Below, piece by piece: positions 1-10,333 of a stretch of DNA of 64,000 bases; the stretch's first letter is position 1; every line of letters starts with the position of its first letter. The notes below the pieces were generated by a model. That model did no database searches. It was not told where the DNA came from and saw only the letters and a list, made by a program, of their open reading frames with translations. Location: positions 312,241-376,240 of the forward strand of contig NZ_JAHKPT010000035.1 of assembly GCF_018860635.1 (NCBI RefSeq), read 5' to 3'. This stretch comes from Aliiglaciecola lipolytica. GTDB taxonomy: Bacteria > Pseudomonadota > Gammaproteobacteria > Enterobacterales > Alteromonadaceae. A program made the translations under genes and the position numbers.

Positions 1-171
1 ATCCTTCCACACGCGCCATACTTGAATCGAAGCTCCGCAGGAGGTTCGACAAAATCGTCAGGAACGATTTTGAACGTGCGCAGCACGGCCCCGAAGGGGT
101 GTAAGGCAGGATGCCTGAAATCATCCTTCCACACGCGCCATATTTGAATCGAAGCTCCGCAGGAGGTTCGA
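1..171. repeat. Two near-identical 49-bp direct repeats
   Basis: A 49-base segment at 1-49 recurs at 123-171 with one mismatch (C/T at the 21st base), a spacing of 122 bases. Between them lie small hairpins: AAAATCGT/ACGATTTT around 51-71 and AGGCA/TGCCT near 105-117. The first copy starts at the window edge, so the array may extend to the left. No open frame of note is present. It could be the end of an interspersed repeat family; I cannot assign it. Confidence 0.7.
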
Positions 172-273
172 AAATCAAAACTACGATTTTGTGCTTGAAT
201 AGCGTTTTGCTAAAGAACGTATCTCGAGAAGTTAGAAATATAAAATCGACGTAAATGATTTGAAGTATAAGCA

Positions 274-306
274 ATAAAAAAACCGCTTTTATAAGCGGTT
301 TTTTTA
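274..306 (+). terminator. Rho-independent terminator
   Basis: The stem AACCGCTT / AAGCGGTT is preceded by an A-run and followed by a T-run, so it can work in both directions. It separates the repeat region on the left from the oad promoter region. Confidence 0.75.
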
Positions 307-609
307 TGCCCGAAGTTAAATTAAATATTTATAAGTAATTACCAATAAGTAATATTAATCTAAACGTGACGATTGGTATGATAGCGCTGCTTTGCATTAA
401 ATTAACTTTATAGCTAACGCTAAAAGTATTCGAACAGATTTACAGTATAAAGTGGCTAAATGATTGGTGGAGACGCCTAATCAGCGACTTGAGTGGGTAA
501 AAATTCAAAATAGTTGAATAAGTACCCTAAAAATACAGTTTGCTTTGTGGATTTTGGTTGAGTTTTCAATGCTTAAGTGATACTTATCGATACCTAAACT
601 AATAACAGT
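307..609. other. Non-coding region upstream of oadGAB
   Basis: These 303 bases hold no open frame or RNA I recognise. They are AT-rich and presumably contain the oadGAB promoter, but I cannot point to a convincing -35/-10 pair or operator. Confidence 0.4.
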
Positions 610-876
610 GTGAATTATATGCAAACGTCCATTTCTGAATTACTAATTGAAGCTGCCAACCTAATGGTAGTGGGTATGGTTGTGGTGTTTGTTTTCCTTA
701 CACTACTAATCGGCGCAGTAAACTTAATTGCTGCAATTAACCGAATATTTCCTGAAGAAGTTGTCCCTGCGCATCCTGCTAGGACACAAAGGAAAGTGTC
801 TAATGACAAATCAAATTCTTCCGTGCCTATTGCGGCAATAACCGCCGCAGTTCACCAATATCGAAAAAATAGATAG
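610..876 (+). CDS. oadG: Oxaloacetate decarboxylase gamma subunit (OadG)
   Basis: An 88-residue protein with one N-terminal transmembrane helix (about residues 15-38, rich in V, M and F) and a short polar, basic C-terminal tail, which is the OadG plan. In the family, gamma anchors the soluble alpha subunit to the membrane beta subunit and carries the Zn ion. The call rests mainly on its place directly before oadA and oadB, 30 bases from oadA. The start is ambiguous: GTG at 610, or ATG at 619 three codons later; neither has a strong ribosome binding site. Confidence 0.85.
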   Translation: MNYMQTSISELLIEAANLMVVGMVVVFVFLTLLIGAVNLIAAINRIFPEEVVPAHPARTQRKVSNDKSNSSVPIAAITAAVHQYRKNR

Positions 877-906
877 TCTAAATAAATCGATTTTTTAGGA
901 GTTTCC

Positions 907-2691
907 ATGAGCAACCCCCTTAAAATAACTGAATTGGTACTGCGTGATGCGCACCAATCTTTATTAGCCACTAGAATGCGATTGGATGATATGTTACCCA
1001 TCGCAGCGAAATTAGATAAAGTTGGCTTTTGGTCAATGGAATCTTGGGGAGGCGCTACATTCGACTCTTGCATTCGTTATCTTGGCGAAGATCCTTGGGA
1101 TCGTATCCGTGAATTAAAAAAGGCCATGCCTAATACACCTCAGCAGATGTTGCTAAGAGGGCAGAATCTTTTGGGGTATCGTCACTACGCAGATGATGTA
1201 GTTGAAAAGTTTGTAGAAAGAGCGCATACCAATGGCGTTGATGTGTTTCGTATTTTCGATGCAATGAATGACACTCGAAATCTGGAAACAGCGATTAAAT
1301 CTGTGGTTTCTGTAGGCGCACATGCCCAAGGCACGATTTCCTATACAGTAAGTCCAGTGCATACCCTAGAGCGTTGGCTAGACATGGCTAAGTCCTTAGA
1401 GGATATGGGCATACATTCTTTGTGTATCAAAGATATGGCAGGGTTGTTGAAACCTTACGAATGTGAAGAACTAATTACTCGCTTGAAAGAAATTATAAGT
1501 GTGCCTATTGCCATGCAATGTCATGCAACCACTGGACTAAGCACCGCAACCTATCAAAAAGCCATTGATGCGGGTATTGATATGGTTGATTGCGCGGTAT
1601 CATCTATGAGTATGACGTACGGGCACAGTGCAACTGAAACCATTATGTCGATTGTGGAAGGTACTGACCGAGATACCGGCTTAGATTTGCATCTGATGGC
1701 TGAAATCGCGAGTTACTTCAGAGAAGTGCGTAAAAAATACGCTAAATTTGAAGGTAGCTTGAAGGGCGTTGATGCACGAATATTAATTGCTCAAGTGCCT
1801 GGTGGAATGTTGACGAATATGGAAAACCAACTTCGTGAACAAGGTGCTGAAGATAAAATGGATGAAGTACTCAAAGAAATTCCTAAAGTAAGGGAAGATC
1901 TTGGTTTTATTCCATTAGTGACTCCAACTTCGCAAATCGTTGGTTCTCAATCTGTATTAAATGTGCTGACCGGAGAACGATATAAGAGCATCACTAAGGA
2001 AACTGCAGGTGTTCTTAAAGGTGAGTATGGCGCAACCGCAGCGCCAGTGAATGCAGAATTACAAGCTAGAGTATTAGATGGCCAAGAACCTATTACTTGT
2101 CGACCCGCTGATCTGATTGAACCTGAATTAGCTGCCTTAACCACAGAATTGACTGAAATTGCGCAACAGCAAAATATTAAGTTGGCTGAGGAAAAAGTGG
2201 ATGACGTATTAACCTATGCATTATTCCCGCAAATCGGCTTGAAGTTTTTGCAAAATAGAGGGAATCCTGACGCATTTGAACCTGCTCCTACAGGCGAGAC
2301 TGAAGCAAAACCTGCAACTTCGTCAGCTGCATCTTCGCCAGCCCAAGGTAAAGCAGAAAGTTATTCTGTGCGTGTTGATGGCAAGTCTTATGAAGTGGAG
2401 GTTGCCCCAAGTGGTCAACTTTCTTCAGTTAAAAGCACTGAAGCGGCGACGCCAACTGCCACCCCATCTTCTGACGAAGGTGTTGAATTAAACGCACCAT
2501 TGGCGGGTAATATATTCAAAATCTTAGTTCGCGAAGGAGACGAAGTGAGCGAAGGTGATGTCGTCATCATCATGGAAGCGATGAAAATGGAAACAGAAAT
2601 ACGTGCTATCGAAAGCGGTATCGTGACTGATGTACTTGTATCAGAAGGCGATGCAGTCCAATCAGGTCAAGCTTTATTGAGTTTAGGATAA
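907..2691 (+). CDS. oadA: Oxaloacetate decarboxylase alpha subunit
   Basis: A 594-residue protein with an N-terminal carboxyltransferase (HMGL-like) domain beginning with the [13 protein letters not shown] motif, a conserved carboxylase middle domain, a Pro/Ala/Thr-rich linker at about residues 455-510, and a C-terminal biotinyl domain. The biotin-accepting lysine is in EAMKMET, about residue 560. It transfers the carboxyl group of oxaloacetate to biotin at the cytoplasmic face of the membrane. The ATG is preceded by TAGGAG. It sits between oadG and oadB, and length and order match the Na+-translocating decarboxylase family. Confidence 0.96.
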   Translation: MSNPLKITELVLRDAHQSLLATRMRLDDMLPIAAKLDKVGFWSMESWGGATFDSCIRYLGEDPWDRIRELKKAMPNTPQQMLLRGQNLLGYRHYADDVVEKFVERAHTNGVDVFRIFDAMNDTRNLETAIKSVVSVGAHAQGTISYTVSPVHTLERWLDMAKSLEDMGIHSLCIKDMAGLLKPYECEELITRLKEIISVPIAMQCHATTGLSTATYQKAIDAGIDMVDCAVSSMSMTYGHSATETIMSIVEGTDRDTGLDLHLMAEIASYFREVRKKYAKFEGSLKGVDARILIAQVPGGMLTNMENQLREQGAEDKMDEVLKEIPKVREDLGFIPLVTPTSQIVGSQSVLNVLTGERYKSITKETAGVLKGEYGATAAPVNAELQARVLDGQEPITCRPADLIEPELAALTTELTEIAQQQNIKLAEEKVDDVLTYALFPQIGLKFLQNRGNPDAFEPAPTGETEAKPATSSAASSPAQGKAESYSVRVDGKSYEVEVAPSGQLSSVKSTEAATPTATPSSDEGVELNAPLAGNIFKILVREGDEVSEGDVVIIMEAMKMETEIRAIESGIVTDVLVSEGDAVQSGQALLSLG

Positions 2692-2695
2692 TTTC

Positions 2696-3826
2696 ATGGA
2701 GAAGTTAGAAATCCTATGGCAAAGCACCGCGCTGGCACACTTCCAGGCTGGTCAAGTGATCATGATGGTTGTTGGCCTGTTGTTACTATATTTGGCCATC
2801 GTTAAGAAATTTGAACCGCTATTATTGTTGCCCATTGGTTTTGGTGCGTTATTGACCAATATTCCATTGGCTGGTTTTAGCGAAATGGGTGGTTTACTGC
2901 ATTACATTTATGCCGTTGGAATTGATACAGGGGTGTTCCCTCTGCTCATTTTCATGGGAGTAGGTGCAATGACTGATTTCAGCGCGCTTATTGCTAACCC
3001 ACGGATGTTGTTGCTTGGCGCCGCTGCACAGTTCGGTATATTTGCCACCTTGTTAGGGGCGATTTTACTAAACTTTGTTCCAGGTCTTGAATTTACCTTA
3101 AAAGATGCTGCAGCGATTGCCATAATCGGTGGCGCGGATGGCCCAACGGCAATTTTCTTAGCATCGAAATTAGCCCCTGAATTATTAGGCACTATCGCTG
3201 TTGCTGCTTATTCTTACATGGCATTGGTACCTATTATTCAGCCACCAATAATGAAAGCGTTAACGACCCCTGAAGAACGAAAAATTCAAATGGGTCAGTT
3301 GCGTATAGTGTCTAAACGAGAAAAAATCGTTTTTCCATTAGCTGTGTTGCTAATGACTATCCTGTTTTTGCCGACGGCAACGCCGCTAGTAGGTATGTTT
3401 TGTTTGGGTAACTTAATGAAAGAGTGTGGTGTGGTGGATCGTTTGAGCAATACTGCGCAAAACGAGCTTATCAATATCGTCACTATCTTCTTAGGTTTGG
3501 CTGTTGGTTCGAAGTTGTCTGCTGATAAATTTTTGAAAGCAGAAACATTGGGTATACTTGCATTGGGTGCTGTGGCATTTGCTATAGGAACAGCCACAGG
3601 CGTTCTAATGGCGAAACTGATGAATAAGTATAGCAAAGCAGATATCAATCCTTTAATCGGCGCAGCCGGCGTGTCAGCCGTTCCTATGGCCGCAAGGGTA
3701 GTAAACAAAGTTGGATTGCAAGCCAACCCCCATAACTTCTTACTGATGCATGCAATGGGACCTAATGTGGCAGGAGTATTGGGCTCAGCAGTAGCGGCCG
3801 GTATCTTGTTAGCCTTAGTGGGTTAG
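2696..3826 (+). CDS. oadB: Oxaloacetate decarboxylase beta subunit, Na+ pump
   Basis: A 376-residue polytopic membrane protein starting 4 bases after oadA. In the family it decarboxylates carboxybiotin and couples this to Na+ export. Conserved features visible are the glycine-rich [10 protein letters not shown] loop near residue 145, which carries the Asp used in Na+ translocation, and the late segment [16 protein letters not shown]. About nine to eleven hydrophobic helices can be counted. A terminator follows at 3862. Confidence 0.96.
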   Translation: MEKLEILWQSTALAHFQAGQVIMMVVGLLLLYLAIVKKFEPLLLLPIGFGALLTNIPLAGFSEMGGLLHYIYAVGIDTGVFPLLIFMGVGAMTDFSALIANPRMLLLGAAAQFGIFATLLGAILLNFVPGLEFTLKDAAAIAIIGGADGPTAIFLASKLAPELLGTIAVAAYSYMALVPIIQPPIMKALTTPEERKIQMGQLRIVSKREKIVFPLAVLLMTILFLPTATPLVGMFCLGNLMKECGVVDRLSNTAQNELINIVTIFLGLAVGSKLSADKFLKAETLGILALGAVAFAIGTATGVLMAKLMNKYSKADINPLIGAAGVSAVPMAARVVNKVGLQANPHNFLLMHAMGPNVAGVLGSAVAAGILLALVG

Positions 3827-3861
3827 GTTATCGCTTCAGCGAGAAAGTAAAAAGTTAAAAC

Positions 3862-3897
3862 AAACCCGTTGAGGCTCACTCTCTCCGGGTTTTTTTA
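3862..3897. terminator. Bidirectional terminator between oadB and sapF
   Basis: The stem AAACCCG (3862-3868) pairs with CGGGTTT (3886-3892) and is followed by a T-run. It lies between convergent oadB and sapF. The A-rich left flank suggests it can also stop minus-strand transcripts, although sapF ends only about 10 bases away. Confidence 0.75.
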
Positions 3898-3905
3898 TGT
3901 TCAAA

Positions 3906-4718
3906 TTAATTTGGGGTAATAAGTGATAGGTGGGATTTAACTAACTTTTCGGTGTACTCACTTTTTGGCCAATTGAATACCACGTCAGTTTTACCTGTCT
4001 CCACTAAGTTTCCGTTTTGCAGAATTAATACCCGATCACTGATGTGCCTGATAATCCCTAAATTATGAGAAATAAATATAAATCCTAAACCAAGGTCCTT
4101 TTGTAGTTTCATAATCAAGTTTATGGTCTGCGAGCGAACCGAGGGATCTAATGCAGCAAAAGGTTCATCAGCAACAATAACTTGTGGATCGAGAATAAGC
4201 GCTTTGGCTAAGGCTAAACGTTGTCGTTGACCATCAGATAACATGTGTCGATAAAAAAACATGTGATCGGGCAACAACCCTACTAATTTTAAGGTTTGCT
4301 CTATTTTCTTTAACCGTTCAGTTGAACTTAATTGGGTGTTAAGGATTAAAGGGCCTTCCAAAATTTTGGCGATATTAATACCAGGATTTAGCGACTCATT
4401 ACTGTGTTGAAAAATCATTCGAATATTAAGACAGCGTTGTCGTAAATTATGTGGCGATAACTTTTGACCATTTAAAAATATATTGCCTCCAGTTGGTATC
4501 TCAGCGCCAACCAAAAGTTTTCCTAACAAGGATTTTCCGGAGCCATTTTCCCCCAAAATTGCTAAGGTTTCGCCACTGTTCAATTCGAAACTCACTTTAC
4601 TTAGCGTGAATCCAGAGCGCTTCTTAAACAGACTCCTAGTCGGTTTTTGGGTGTACTCGAGGTTTTCAACCTTTAATAAAGCCGTCATTCTTTTTCTCGT
4701 ATTAAGGGAAAGTGGCAA
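3906..4718 (-). CDS. sapF: Peptide/polyamine ABC transporter ATPase SapF
   Basis: A 270-residue ABC ATPase with Walker A GENGSGKS, signature LSDGQRQR and Walker B VIVADEP followed by the D-loop, all intact. It is the last gene of sapABCDF and overlaps the end of sapD by 34 bases if the listed start is used. The first in-frame Met residues are close together (MPLSLNTRKRM), so the true start may be ten codons later, at MTALLKVENL. In E. coli, SapBCDF has been linked to putrescine export and SapA to antimicrobial peptide resistance. Confidence 0.9.
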   Translation of the reverse strand: MPLSLNTRKRMTALLKVENLEYTQKPTRSLFKKRSGFTLSKVSFELNSGETLAILGENGSGKSLLGKLLVGAEIPTGGNIFLNGQKLSPHNLRQRCLNIRMIFQHSNESLNPGINIAKILEGPLILNTQLSSTERLKKIEQTLKLVGLLPDHMFFYRHMLSDGQRQRLALAKALILDPQVIVADEPFAALDPSVRSQTINLIMKLQKDLGLGFIFISHNLGIIRHISDRVLILQNGNLVETGKTDVVFNWPKSEYTEKLVKSHLSLITPN

Positions 4719-5680
4719 CTATAGAAATGATCTTGTACATATCTAAGTTCAGGCACCTTAACACATTCCCTTTGTGCACGAGGGCAGCGAGGACCTAGTC
4801 GACAGCCTATGGGTAAATGTTGCAATGTGGGAATGGTGCCATCGAGGGTGGATAGCGGCGATTTAGGCGGCAAATCCTTCCTGAAACTAGGGGCACTGTC
4901 TAATAGCGCTTTGGTATAAGGATGCAACGGGCGTTTGCGTAGTTGCGCCATTTTTCCATCCTCTACCGTTTGACCACAATATAAAACGGTCATCTTGTTT
5001 GCCATACTCGATATTGCGATCAAATCGTGGCTAACAAATAAAATGCTCAAATTACGTGTCTTATTAAGTTGCGACAACAGTTTTAATATCTGTATTTTGG
5101 TCGTAATCTCCATGCCACGGGTAGGATCGTCGGCAATCAACAGTTGCGGTGAAGAGACCAAAGCACATGCGATTAAAAATTTCTGACCAATATCATCGGC
5201 AATTTGATTGGGGTAGGCTTGTAAATACTTTTTATGATCTTTAATACCGACTTTGTGTAATAGTTTGATGGCTATCTGAAGTCGTTGTTTGCTCCTTTGC
5301 CAAAACCATTTCCCTTTCAAAATATGTCCAGGAATACTTTCCATTAACTGCTCACCAAGGGTGGATGAGGGGTCTAATGATGCAATCGGATTTTGAAAAA
5401 TAACGGCAATTTCACTGCGCATTATTTTGCGTCGTTCGGCTTGGCTAATTTTTAATAAATCTCGACCTTTCCAAGTGAGCCTATCTGCGGTTAATCGCCA
5501 GTTTTCAGGAATCGCCCCAACAACGGCTCTGACGATTAAACTCTTACCTGAGCCGGACTCACCCACTAAAGCGCGTATCTCGCCTTCTTCAATGCGTAAG
5601 TTCACTTTATCCAAGGCTTTCATCCAGCCCGTTGAACCGTTGATTTCAAGGGTTAGATTTTTAATATCTAGCAATGCCAT
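4685..5680 (-). CDS. sapD: ABC transporter ATPase SapD
   Basis: A 331-residue ATPase of the oligopeptide/dipeptide group. Walker A is GESGSGKS and the C-terminal oligo/dipeptide extension shows CRLGPRCPRAQREC. Two catalytic elements are unusual: the signature region reads IADDIGQKF instead of LSGGQ, and Walker B ends IADDP, with Asp where the catalytic Glu normally stands. SapD may therefore hold the degenerate ATP site, with SapF supplying the active one. It shares its start junction with sapC (single-base overlap at 5680). Confidence 0.9.
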   Translation of the reverse strand: MALLDIKNLTLEINGSTGWMKALDKVNLRIEEGEIRALVGESGSGKSLIVRAVVGAIPENWRLTADRLTWKGRDLLKISQAERRKIMRSEIAVIFQNPIASLDPSSTLGEQLMESIPGHILKGKWFWQRSKQRLQIAIKLLHKVGIKDHKKYLQAYPNQIADDIGQKFLIACALVSSPQLLIADDPTRGMEITTKIQILKLLSQLNKTRNLSILFVSHDLIAISSMANKMTVLYCGQTVEDGKMAQLRKRPLHPYTKALLDSAPSFRKDLPPKSPLSTLDGTIPTLQHLPIGCRLGPRCPRAQRECVKVPELRYVQDHFYSCHFPLIREKE

Positions 5681-6573
5681 TAACGTTGCAGCCTATTTCG
5701 AAGTGCTGAGCGAAGACCGTCACCCACCACATTTACTGACAACACCATTAAAAATATTGCACTTCCTGGTAGTGCGATGCTCCATGGCGATTTGTAAGCA
5801 ACTCGCAGCCCTTCAGAGAGCATAGTGCCTAGCTCAGGGGCTGGCGCTTGCGCCCCCAACCCTAAAAATCCTAAGGCGCTAATATCCAAAATTGCGATAG
5901 ACAATGCCATTGTGCCTTGTACAACTAACATTTCGTACATATTCGGCAAAATACAATAGAAAAACAGGTAGGTATTTTTAGCACCGTCTAATTTAGAAGC
6001 CAATATATATTCTTTGGCCATTTCGGTTCTGACGACTTCTCGCGTGTTATGCACAAACTGGGGGATGAGTGCCAAACTTATTGCCCACATACTGTTGACC
6101 AAACCAACACCTAAAATACCAACAATGACGATGGCAATAAGCAAGGTTGGTATTGCTAAAATTGAGTCCAATAAATGATTTAATACGCTAGACCGTACGC
6201 CGTGAGTTATGCCCGCCAATGCCCCTAATGCTACGCCAACTAGCATAGCCAATAGAACCAATAATAAGCTTATCCCAAGGGTCATTCTACAACCATAGAT
6301 TAACCGCGAGAGTAGATCCCGTCCTATGCTATCGGTTCCAAATAAATGTCGAATTGAACCGTTTACATCCCACGATGGTTTAACCAGAAAGGCATTGGGG
6401 TTTTGTAGCAAAGGATCAAATGGCGCAATGAGCGGGCCGAACACTACGAGGAATATAAAAAATCCCAATATCCATAAGCCCAAGACGGCAATATGGCTTT
6501 TGCGAAATTCCCACCAAGTATGTATCAATGGTGAAGGATGGAATTCTTCCTGATAAATATCAAATTTGGGCAC
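5680..6573 (-). CDS. sapC: Peptide ABC transporter permease SapC
   Basis: A 297-residue inner-membrane permease of the DppC/OppC type. It has an N-terminal cytoplasmic stretch, a first helix near residues 28-50, then the five-helix permease domain after the GTDSIGRDLLSRL motif. The EAA-like loop is VVRTEMAKEYILASKLDGA. It overlaps sapB by 14 bases and sapD by one base, as expected for a coupled operon. Confidence 0.92.
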   Translation of the reverse strand: MPKFDIYQEEFHPSPLIHTWWEFRKSHIAVLGLWILGFFIFLVVFGPLIAPFDPLLQNPNAFLVKPSWDVNGSIRHLFGTDSIGRDLLSRLIYGCRMTLGISLLLVLLAMLVGVALGALAGITHGVRSSVLNHLLDSILAIPTLLIAIVIVGILGVGLVNSMWAISLALIPQFVHNTREVVRTEMAKEYILASKLDGAKNTYLFFYCILPNMYEMLVVQGTMALSIAILDISALGFLGLGAQAPAPELGTMLSEGLRVAYKSPWSIALPGSAIFLMVLSVNVVGDGLRSALRNRLQR

Positions 6574-7594
6574 GACGTTCTCCCGTTAGTGCTGGGTTAA
6601 TCAGCTTGGCTAACAAGTCGGTGCAGACTGTTAAAATGATAACCATTGTAGATACGGCTAACATACCCGCACGAATCGCAGGGTAATCCCGTTGAAAAAT
6701 TGCCTGAATTAGCCAGTTTCCAATCCCTGGCCAGGAAAAAATAACTTCGACTATCATGGCATTTGTCAGCAGCACAGCGAATTGCATACCAAACAGTGGG
6801 ATAATCGGCAGTAGCGCATTTCTGACGCCGTGTCGGAATACCACCTGCCATCCACTTAGTCCTCTAGTGTAGGCGGTTAATATATATTGGCTCGCCATCA
6901 CATCGATAACCGAACGGCGTGTAATTCGAAATATAATTGATGCGGTTACAATTGTCAGAGACAAGGTTGGTAAAATAAGATGTTGCAGAGCACTGTTAAC
7001 GGCGGCATTTTTGAATTCAAAATCACTTAATAAAATATCAATAAACATAAAACCAGTTTGATGAGGGATATCGAAAAGTAAACTAATTCTGCCGGACAGT
7101 GGAAACCAGCCAAGTTGCAATGAAAACACCAAAATCATGATGAGTGACAGCCAAAAGACTGGGGTCGAATAGCCAATAACACTTGCGGCTAATAAGCTGT
7201 AATCCGATAGCTTGTAATGCTGAAAGCCTGCCAGAAAACCCAAAGGCACACCGATTAGTAAAGAGAGCAACAAAGCGTAAGCGCTTAGTTCCATACTCGC
7301 GGGTAAAGTTTGTGATATTTCCATCCAAAGTGGATTATCAGAGCTAAAACTTAGCCCCCATTGACCTTCTAATAGATTATTTAAATAAAGCCAATATTGA
7401 TAGACATATGAACGGTCAAAACCATGAAGCTCTATGAGATATTGATGGTTTTCAGGAGAAGAATGTTTTAACCCTGTTAAGTTTACGATTGGGTCGCCAG
7501 GAAATAAATAAACTAACGCAAAGGATAATACGCTTAGCACAAACAAGGTGAGAATAAGCAAATTAAATTTTCGAATGATTTGCATCAACATCAT
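6560..7594 (-). CDS. sapB: Peptide ABC transporter permease SapB
   Basis: A 344-residue DppB-type permease with an N-terminal helix and the FPGDPI motif typical of the family, a large periplasmic loop, then five helices. The EAA-like loop follows ITRRSVIDVMASQYILTAY. The start is one of several adjacent Met codons (MMLMQ) and overlaps the end of sapA by four bases. It pairs with SapC to form the membrane channel. Confidence 0.92.
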   Translation of the reverse strand: MMLMQIIRKFNLLILTLFVLSVLSFALVYLFPGDPIVNLTGLKHSSPENHQYLIELHGFDRSYVYQYWLYLNNLLEGQWGLSFSSDNPLWMEISQTLPASMELSAYALLLSLLIGVPLGFLAGFQHYKLSDYSLLAASVIGYSTPVFWLSLIMILVFSLQLGWFPLSGRISLLFDIPHQTGFMFIDILLSDFEFKNAAVNSALQHLILPTLSLTIVTASIIFRITRRSVIDVMASQYILTAYTRGLSGWQVVFRHGVRNALLPIIPLFGMQFAVLLTNAMIVEVIFSWPGIGNWLIQAIFQRDYPAIRAGMLAVSTMVIILTVCTDLLAKLINPALTGERRAQI

Positions 7595-9219
7595 TGTTTC
7601 TCTACGTCCCCAAATCGAATTGCACCAAACGGATTAATCACTAATCCGTTAAGCTCGCGGCGGTGCGCACGATAACGATACGCATGAGCTAAAGGAACTA
7701 AAGGTAATTGTTCAGCAATCAATTTATTGGCCAATTTATAATATTCGATACGTTGTGCTATTTCCGAGTATCGTAACGCTTGATTTATCAAGGAATCATA
7801 TTCCTCAGAACACCACATCGCTCGGTTTGTACCAGATTCAATGGCCGAACAGGTTAGCAGAGGACGGTAAAAGTTATCTGGGTCGCCATTATCTGCTGAC
7901 CAACCGATAAGTACAGAGTCGTGCTGCCCTTCTTTTAGTTTTTCACGAAATGTTGTCCACTCATAACTAACAATATTCACTTGAATGCCTACTTGATTGA
8001 GGTAATTTTGCATCAATTCAGCCATTTTACGGGCATTTGGGTTGTACGCTCTTTCAACGGGCATTGCCCATATATTCATGGTAAACCCTTCGTCTATGCC
8101 GCTTTCTCGTAATAGCTTACGGGCCATTACAGGATTATAGTTGGTTTCACTCACATCAGACTGATACGCCCAAGATGATTCAGGTAACAGACTTTTTGCA
8201 CTTACGGCGCTACCGTAATAAACCGCTTCAAGTAAGGTATTTTTATCAATCGCCATGGCTAAGGCACGTCTTACTTTTGGGTTATCAAAAGGATATTTCG
8301 ACGTATTGAACGCCCAAAACCCCACATTGAGGCCAGGCCTGCCATCAAGGGTAAGGTCTGGCCTTTCACGAATGGTATCCAACTCGCTGTGCGCAGGAAA
8401 TGCGATGGCATCACATTCACCTGTCATGAGTTTAGCTAACCTGAGCGAGCTCGTTGTTGTAATGTCAAAGATAAGTTTGTTCGGTGCGTTTTTATGCTGC
8501 CAATAGTCTTGGTGCTTGCTATAACGTATGTAATGGTCTTTTTTATACTCTTTAAATCTGAATGGCCCTGTGCCAATCGGATAATTATCAATCCGTTCTT
8601 GTTGGTTACTTAAGATTAATTTTTGTGCGTATTCAGCTGACAGAATAACCGCGAAATCAGTGGCTAAGTTGGCTAAAAAAGAACTGTCAGGGCGGGCTAA
8701 GGTAATTTCTACTCGGTAACCATTTATTCGTTTCACATTTGAAATTAAGTCGATGAGTCCAATACTCGTGAAATAAGGATAGTTGCCACCCGATACGTAA
8801 TGATACGGATGGCTGTCTAGACGCCAGCGGTCAATACTGAAAATAACGTCATCGGCGTTAAAGGTTCGAGTAGGCGTAAAATAATCGGTGTTATGAAACT
8901 TTACGCCTCTGCGTAGTTGGAAAGTATATGTCAATCCATCTTGGCTAATTAGCCAACTACTGGCCAATGCGGGCACAATTTTTCCAGATTGTGGGTCAAA
9001 ATTGAGTAAGCGGTCATATATTTGGTGAGAGGATGCATCAGATGTGGTGCCTGAGGTGTCAAGTTGTGGATTAAAGCTTGTTGGGTTGCCTTCCGAACAA
9101 TAAATGACACCGGTCACAGAGGAAGTTGCTGTTGTGCCATCAAAACAACCACTAACACTCAGCGCAAGCAGCACTGCTAAGGTGAAGCGAAACAATCGAT
9201 TGGGAGTTTTAGGATGCAT
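7591..9219 (-). CDS. sapA: Periplasmic solute-binding lipoprotein SapA
   Basis: A 542-residue family 5 extracellular solute-binding protein. The N-terminus has a signal peptide ending in the lipobox VSGC, so it is probably a lipoprotein, whereas E. coli SapA is a soluble periplasmic protein. The binding-protein fold is recognisable from YDRLLNFDP, FKEYKKDHYIRY and the C-terminal LAHAYRYRAH. I chose ATG at 9219 over the preceding GTG at 9222. It begins just after pspF on the same strand, an arrangement I recall from E. coli. Confidence 0.9.
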   Translation of the reverse strand: MHPKTPNRLFRFTLAVLLALSVSGCFDGTTATSSVTGVIYCSEGNPTSFNPQLDTSGTTSDASSHQIYDRLLNFDPQSGKIVPALASSWLISQDGLTYTFQLRRGVKFHNTDYFTPTRTFNADDVIFSIDRWRLDSHPYHYVSGGNYPYFTSIGLIDLISNVKRINGYRVEITLARPDSSFLANLATDFAVILSAEYAQKLILSNQQERIDNYPIGTGPFRFKEYKKDHYIRYSKHQDYWQHKNAPNKLIFDITTTSSLRLAKLMTGECDAIAFPAHSELDTIRERPDLTLDGRPGLNVGFWAFNTSKYPFDNPKVRRALAMAIDKNTLLEAVYYGSAVSAKSLLPESSWAYQSDVSETNYNPVMARKLLRESGIDEGFTMNIWAMPVERAYNPNARKMAELMQNYLNQVGIQVNIVSYEWTTFREKLKEGQHDSVLIGWSADNGDPDNFYRPLLTCSAIESGTNRAMWCSEEYDSLINQALRYSEIAQRIEYYKLANKLIAEQLPLVPLAHAYRYRAHRRELNGLVINPFGAIRFGDVEKQ

Positions 9220-9223
9220 CACC

Positions 9224-10333
9224 TTAATCTTCTATGTCTTCTGGGGAACTGTCCAATAAATTATATTTTTTTAGATAACCGCGTAATTGATGATAGGTCA
9301 AAGATAACTTCTCTGCGGTCTTTTTTTGATTAAATTGACTATCAGATAATGCCTGTTTAATTAAGTCGACCTCAAATTCTTGTGACAGTGTTTTCAAATC
9401 AACAGGAAACTGAAAGGCTTTCTGTTTTGCTTTAACAGGTTCGTCCGTATTTGTTGCGCTTTCTGTCGGAGCTGATGGCGTTACTGCTGCTGGTGGCACC
9501 ACTGCGGTAATCCGGTCTTGGGTTTTAATTCTGCCTTTTGGTCGAAAAACAGACTCAAAGGGATCTAACACGATTTGATGGACTGGCACATGTGGGTTAT
9601 TGCTTCGATAGACTGCTCGTTCCACAACGTTTTTCAGTTCACGAATGTTGCCCGGCCATTCATATTCGAGCAAAGTGCGTTTGGCTTTCTCAGTAAAGCC
9701 ACTAAATAACTCCATTTCTAATTCTCGCGCCATATTAATCGCGAAATGTTCGGCCAGCATCATAATATCTTCTAGGCGTTCACGTAATGGAGGGAGAGTA
9801 ATAACATCGAATGCGAGTCGGTCTAGTAAATCCGGTCTAAACTCACCTGAGGCGGCTAATGAGGGTAAATCTTCATTGGTTGCCGCTACAATTCGCACAT
9901 CCACCTTTACGGAGCGAGAACCGCCAACCCGTTCAAATTCACCATATTCGATAACTCTTAGCAGTTTCTCTTGAATCAGACCTGAAGTGTTGGCCAGCTC
10001 GTCTAAGAAAAGGGTGCCATTGTTAGCGACCTCAAAACGACCTTCTCGTCGTTTTTGAGCACCAGTGAACGCGCCAGCTTCGTATCCGAACAGTTCAGTT
10101 TCTAATAAGCTTTCACTTAGCGCTGCGCAATTGAGCTTTAAATAATTTTGTTCCCAACGCTTAGACAAATAATGCAGACGAGCTGCCACTAGTTCCTTAC
10201 CAGTCCCTCTTTCACCAATGATTAGAACAGGTTTGTTCAAAGGCGCAATTTGAGATATTTGTTCAAGCACTTCAAGGAAGCTATTGGACTGTCCTAGCAG
10301 ATTGTCTTGTTGACGAAATCGGCTCATTGACAC
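9224..10333 (-). CDS. pspF: Phage shock operon transcriptional activator PspF
   Basis: A 369-residue sigma-54 enhancer-binding protein with no receiver domain. The AAA+ domain starts at once: Walker A GERGTGKE at residues 40-47, the sigma-54 contact loop GAFTGA, and Walker B TLFLDEL. A Pro/Ala/Thr-rich linker at about 280-310 makes it longer than E. coli PspF (325). The C-terminal Fis-type helix-turn-helix ends in TYHQLRGYLKKYNLL. In E. coli, PspA binds PspF and inhibits it until envelope stress. It is divergent from pspA across 310 bases. Confidence 0.95.
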   Translation of the reverse strand: MSMSRFRQQDNLLGQSNSFLEVLEQISQIAPLNKPVLIIGERGTGKELVAARLHYLSKRWEQNYLKLNCAALSESLLETELFGYEAGAFTGAQKRREGRFEVANNGTLFLDELANTSGLIQEKLLRVIEYGEFERVGGSRSVKVDVRIVAATNEDLPSLAASGEFRPDLLDRLAFDVITLPPLRERLEDIMMLAEHFAINMARELEMELFSGFTEKAKRTLLEYEWPGNIRELKNVVERAVYRSNNPHVPVHQIVLDPFESVFRPKGRIKTQDRITAVVPPAAVTPSAPTESATNTDEPVKAKQKAFQFPVDLKTLSQEFEVDLIKQALSDSQFNQKKTAEKLSLTYHQLRGYLKKYNLLDSSPEDIED

